Below, piece by piece: positions 62,124-64,000 of a DNA stretch of 64,000 nucleotides (the first letter of the stretch is position 1; every line of letters begins with the position of its first letter). Source of the DNA: Sphingomonadaceae bacterium (GTDB lineage Bacteria; Pseudomonadota; Alphaproteobacteria; Sphingomonadales; Sphingomonadaceae); contig JACKKZ010000003.1 in assembly GCA_024236195.1 (NCBI GenBank), positions 591,908 through 655,907 of the forward strand, read 5' to 3'. Under the pieces are notes generated by a model. It searched no databases and had not been told where the DNA came from. It saw only the letters and a program-made list of their open reading frames with translations. A program made the position numbers and the translations under genes.

Positions 62124-64000
62124 CTAAAGGTTCTCGACATAAGTCACGTAGAAACCACGGACCATCCGGTGCTCCTGCATCCGTTCTCCCAGCGAGAAAC
62201 CGTTCATCTTGCGAGGCGTTGGCTGGAAAATATCCAATCCGCGATCCAGAACCATCTTCCAGCCAGTATCCGTCGTGATGTCGCGTGCATGGAGAGTGCC
62301 GCTCCCATCGAAGGCCCATGTGAAATCGACGCCCGTGCCTGTGCAGGCTTCAGCAATCCCGTCCAGGCACTCTCGCTGCTCCTGAATGTTCCCATCGTCC
62401 GGAGCCGTGACAAGATGCACAGCGATCTGATCTTCAGGCTGTTTGCGCCGGATTAGCATCTCGATCAGTTCCATCACGTTGCGCGCCTGATGGAACTTCC
62501 GGATATAGGGGTCTGTGATGATAATCCGCGTCGCACCATCCGTCCAAGGACCAAAGATCTTGTCGAAACTGATGCCCTTGCGGTTTTCTGTGAAAACGAC
62601 ATGTCCGGGAGTTGGGGGTGAGTGCGGGGCAGCGGCAACGGCAGGTGCTGCGGAAGCAGCCACCGTTGAGACCGGTTCTGCCGTTACCAACCCAATCTCT
62701 CGTTGATTCACACCTTCACTTCCATCGTCGGTTGATCGACGGTGGTAGAACTGGGGGAACTCCTCTTCCTCCAGCGTGGCGACGGCGCGCTTTGCGCCAT
62801 CCGATGCGATGTAATGGAAATCTGCTGCCTCAAAGGTGCTGTCGATCCGCAGGAGCTGATCCTTCACCCGCTTTCGGCATTCAATCGCAAAGCGCAGCAG
62901 TTCTTCAACTTCGGCTTCTGTCTCGCCTCCATTCGGGAAGATCAGCTTCAGCAGACCTGACATGGTCTTGTTGATCGCCGCACGGTCCCGGATATGGGTC
63001 TGAACCGGAATAGTGAAATAGCGATCTGGCCGGTGTGAGAAATCCTCAGCACGCAGATGGCGCAGGATTTCGGCGAGATAGTCGACAATGAACCCATAGC
63101 CAGATGTGAACATCTCACCCCGGATGATGTCGACCTCCCATCCAGGCAGATAGGCGTGCAATCGATCGATAAAGGCGCTGTCGTGGAACTGCGGCGGCAA
63201 AGCTTCGAACAGGTCCGTATTTTTCAGCATCCAAGGCACGTTATGGTCCGTGTTACCGACGAAGGCGAAGCTGGCCTCGGCGCCCATCGGATTTACACCA
63301 CGAGAGAACTGCTTGTTTGCCATGTAGTTCTTCATGATATCGACAAGCGCCTTGTTGGCCGTCTTCTCGCGGCCGGCAAATTCGTCAAAGGCCACGACAT
63401 CCCAAAAGCCGACCAATCCGATCCGGCCATTGGAATTGTTCACGAAAAGCTTGGGAACCGTGATTTCACCGCCCGAGATCAGCTGACCATGTGGTGAAAA
63501 CTCGGAATAGATATGAGATTTTCCTGTCCCCTTGGGACCAAGCTCGATGAGGTTGTAGTTGCGCTCAACAAATGGGACCAGGCGCAACAGTTGCAAAAGT
63601 TTTGACCGGCGCCCGAACAGTGACGGATCAAAGCCGATGCTCTGCATCAGCAGATCGATCCATTCCTCGGTGGTGAACTTGTCCCGCGTCTCGCGATAGC
63701 CGTCATAGTCCACGCGGGCGATCTGGATCGGTTTCAGCGTGTCGATGATCCAAGGAGAGATCCGGCTGTCTTCCGAGAATTCGTACTGCACATCGGCGAT
63801 GCACCAAATACCCGTAACCAGCAGTTTCGGGTGCGCCTTTACCGTGGCGCTGTCGATGGCAACCCGCTTGATACCGAGGTTTTCAAAGACCGCCTCATAG
63901 GCATCGGTCTTTTCATTCAGCGCCACGCTAACCTGATCGATGACCTTGTAGCGGCCACGCTCCTTGATCGTTGATTGTACCAACCCCGCTTCGGAACGAT
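62124..64000 (-). CDS. BrxL-type AAA+ protein with MITD1-like C-terminal domain, 5' end cut by window edge
   Basis: The frame is open to base 64000, so the N-terminus is missing; the TTG at 63983 is not the real start. Upstream codons continue the family pattern (SEAGLVQSTIKERGRYKVIDQV). BrxL-family features are VTGIWCIADVQYE, Walker A LGPKGTGKSHIYSEF, Walker B WDVVAFDEFAG and FVGNTDHNVPWM. Instead of the Lon-like protease domain expected at the C-terminus, an Ala/Pro linker leads to a domain resembling human MITD1's PLD-like MIT_C: FDKIFGPWTDGATRIIITDP, NVMELIEML, TLHARDI and VLDRGLDIFQPTP. BrxL proteins are phage-defence AAA+ DNA-binding motors. It heads the visible leftward operon. Confidence 0.85.
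   Translation of the reverse strand, partial: RSEAGLVQSTIKERGRYKVIDQVSVALNEKTDAYEAVFENLGIKRVAIDSATVKAHPKLLVTGIWCIADVQYEFSEDSRISPWIIDTLKPIQIARVDYDGYRETRDKFTTEEWIDLLMQSIGFDPSLFGRRSKLLQLLRLVPFVERNYNLIELGPKGTGKSHIYSEFSPHGQLISGGEITVPKLFVNNSNGRIGLVGFWDVVAFDEFAGREKTANKALVDIMKNYMANKQFSRGVNPMGAEASFAFVGNTDHNVPWMLKNTDLFEALPPQFHDSAFIDRLHAYLPGWEVDIIRGEMFTSGYGFIVDYLAEILRHLRAEDFSHRPDRYFTIPVQTHIRDRAAINKTMSGLLKLIFPNGGETEAEVEELLRFAIECRKRVKDQLLRIDSTFEAADFHYIASDGAKRAVATLEEEEFPQFYHRRSTDDGSEGVNQREIGLVTAEPVSTVAASAAPAVAAAPHSPPTPGHVVFTENRKGISFDKIFGPWTDGATRIIITDPYIRKFHQARNVMELIEMLIRRKQPEDQIAVHLVTAPDDGNIQEQRECLDGIAEACTGTGVDFTWAFDGSGTLHARDITTDTGWKMVLDRGLDIFQPTPRKMNGFSLGERMQEHRMVRGFYVTYVENL

Noticed and set aside
61998..62456. 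152-residue plus-strand frame across the AddB/BrxL junction
   Set aside because: It is antisense to the end of the BrxL-like gene, no motif was found, and its start lies in the AddB-like start codon region.
63957..63983. TTG at 63983 as the start of the BrxL-like gene
   Set aside because: The frame continues without a stop to the window end, and the extra residues still fit the BrxL-family pattern, so the real start lies beyond base 64000.
50697..64000. Assignment to a named BREX type, DISARM or Dpd system
   Set aside because: PglZ, BrxC and PglX (BREX), DrmA/DrmB (DISARM) and DpdA (Dpd) are all absent from the visible part; shared gene types alone (BrxL, SNF2, PLD) are not enough.

Overview
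The window comes from a GC-rich alphaproteobacterium, most likely a sphingomonad of the Erythrobacteraceae type. The signs are a TonB-dependent siderophore receptor behind Fur-like palindromes, a cheAWYBR cluster with a CtrA-like box, short intergenic palindromes of the CGTCATTGCGAG type, and densely packed genes joined by ATGA or TGATG overlaps. No rRNA, tRNA, transposase or CRISPR array was seen. All assignments come from reading motifs; no database search was possible.

Layout. 1-9.1 kb is mixed housekeeping: a DUF885 lipoprotein cut by the left edge, an EamA exporter, an Old Yellow Enzyme reductase, a CitE-like lyase, lipB coupled to a small lipoprotein, a PmtA-like methyltransferase, an MFS transporter and an ArsC-type reductase. 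9.2-11.4 kb is iron uptake. 11.4-16.1 kb looks like a small-molecule catabolic cluster: an orphan [2Fe-2S] subunit coupled to a class II aldolase, then divergently two tandem dihydroxyacetophenone-dioxygenase-like cupins, an SDR and a zinc alcohol dehydrogenase, with palindromic repeats on both sides of the SDR. 16.1-16.8 kb is a repeat-rich gene-free stretch, followed by a MATE exporter and, convergently, a fused 5-oxoprolinase.

21.8-30.4 kb is a chemosensory operon (cheA, cheW, cheY, cheB, cheR) followed by a GGDEF-EAL protein translationally coupled to a chemoreceptor. 30.4-37.9 kb is a CzcCBA-type metal RND pump divergent from its likely two-component regulator, with TGACAA/TTGTCA half-sites between them. 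38.0-42.4 kb holds poorly known envelope genes, including a four-gene overlapping operon. 42.4-50.3 kb holds a PKD-domain autotransporter coupled to a DUF1176 protein, a NarL-type regulator, a 7TM-type histidine kinase and an unknown lipoprotein.

50.3-64.0 kb is the most unusual part. After a gene-free stretch with a 51-bp tandem repeat and a minus-strand terminator comes a leftward operon, in transcription order: a BrxL-type AAA+ protein ending in a MITD1-like (MIT_C) domain and cut by the right edge; an AddB-like nuclease; an AddA/UvrD-like helicase-nuclease; an unrecognised 404-residue protein; a Tdp1/PLD-like protein; and a SNF2-type helicase. It reads as a phage- or plasmid-defence island and I cannot match it to a named system. 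The AddB/AddA-like pair carries three apparent single-base deletions. These are either real decay or sequence errors, and this must be settled before the module is interpreted.
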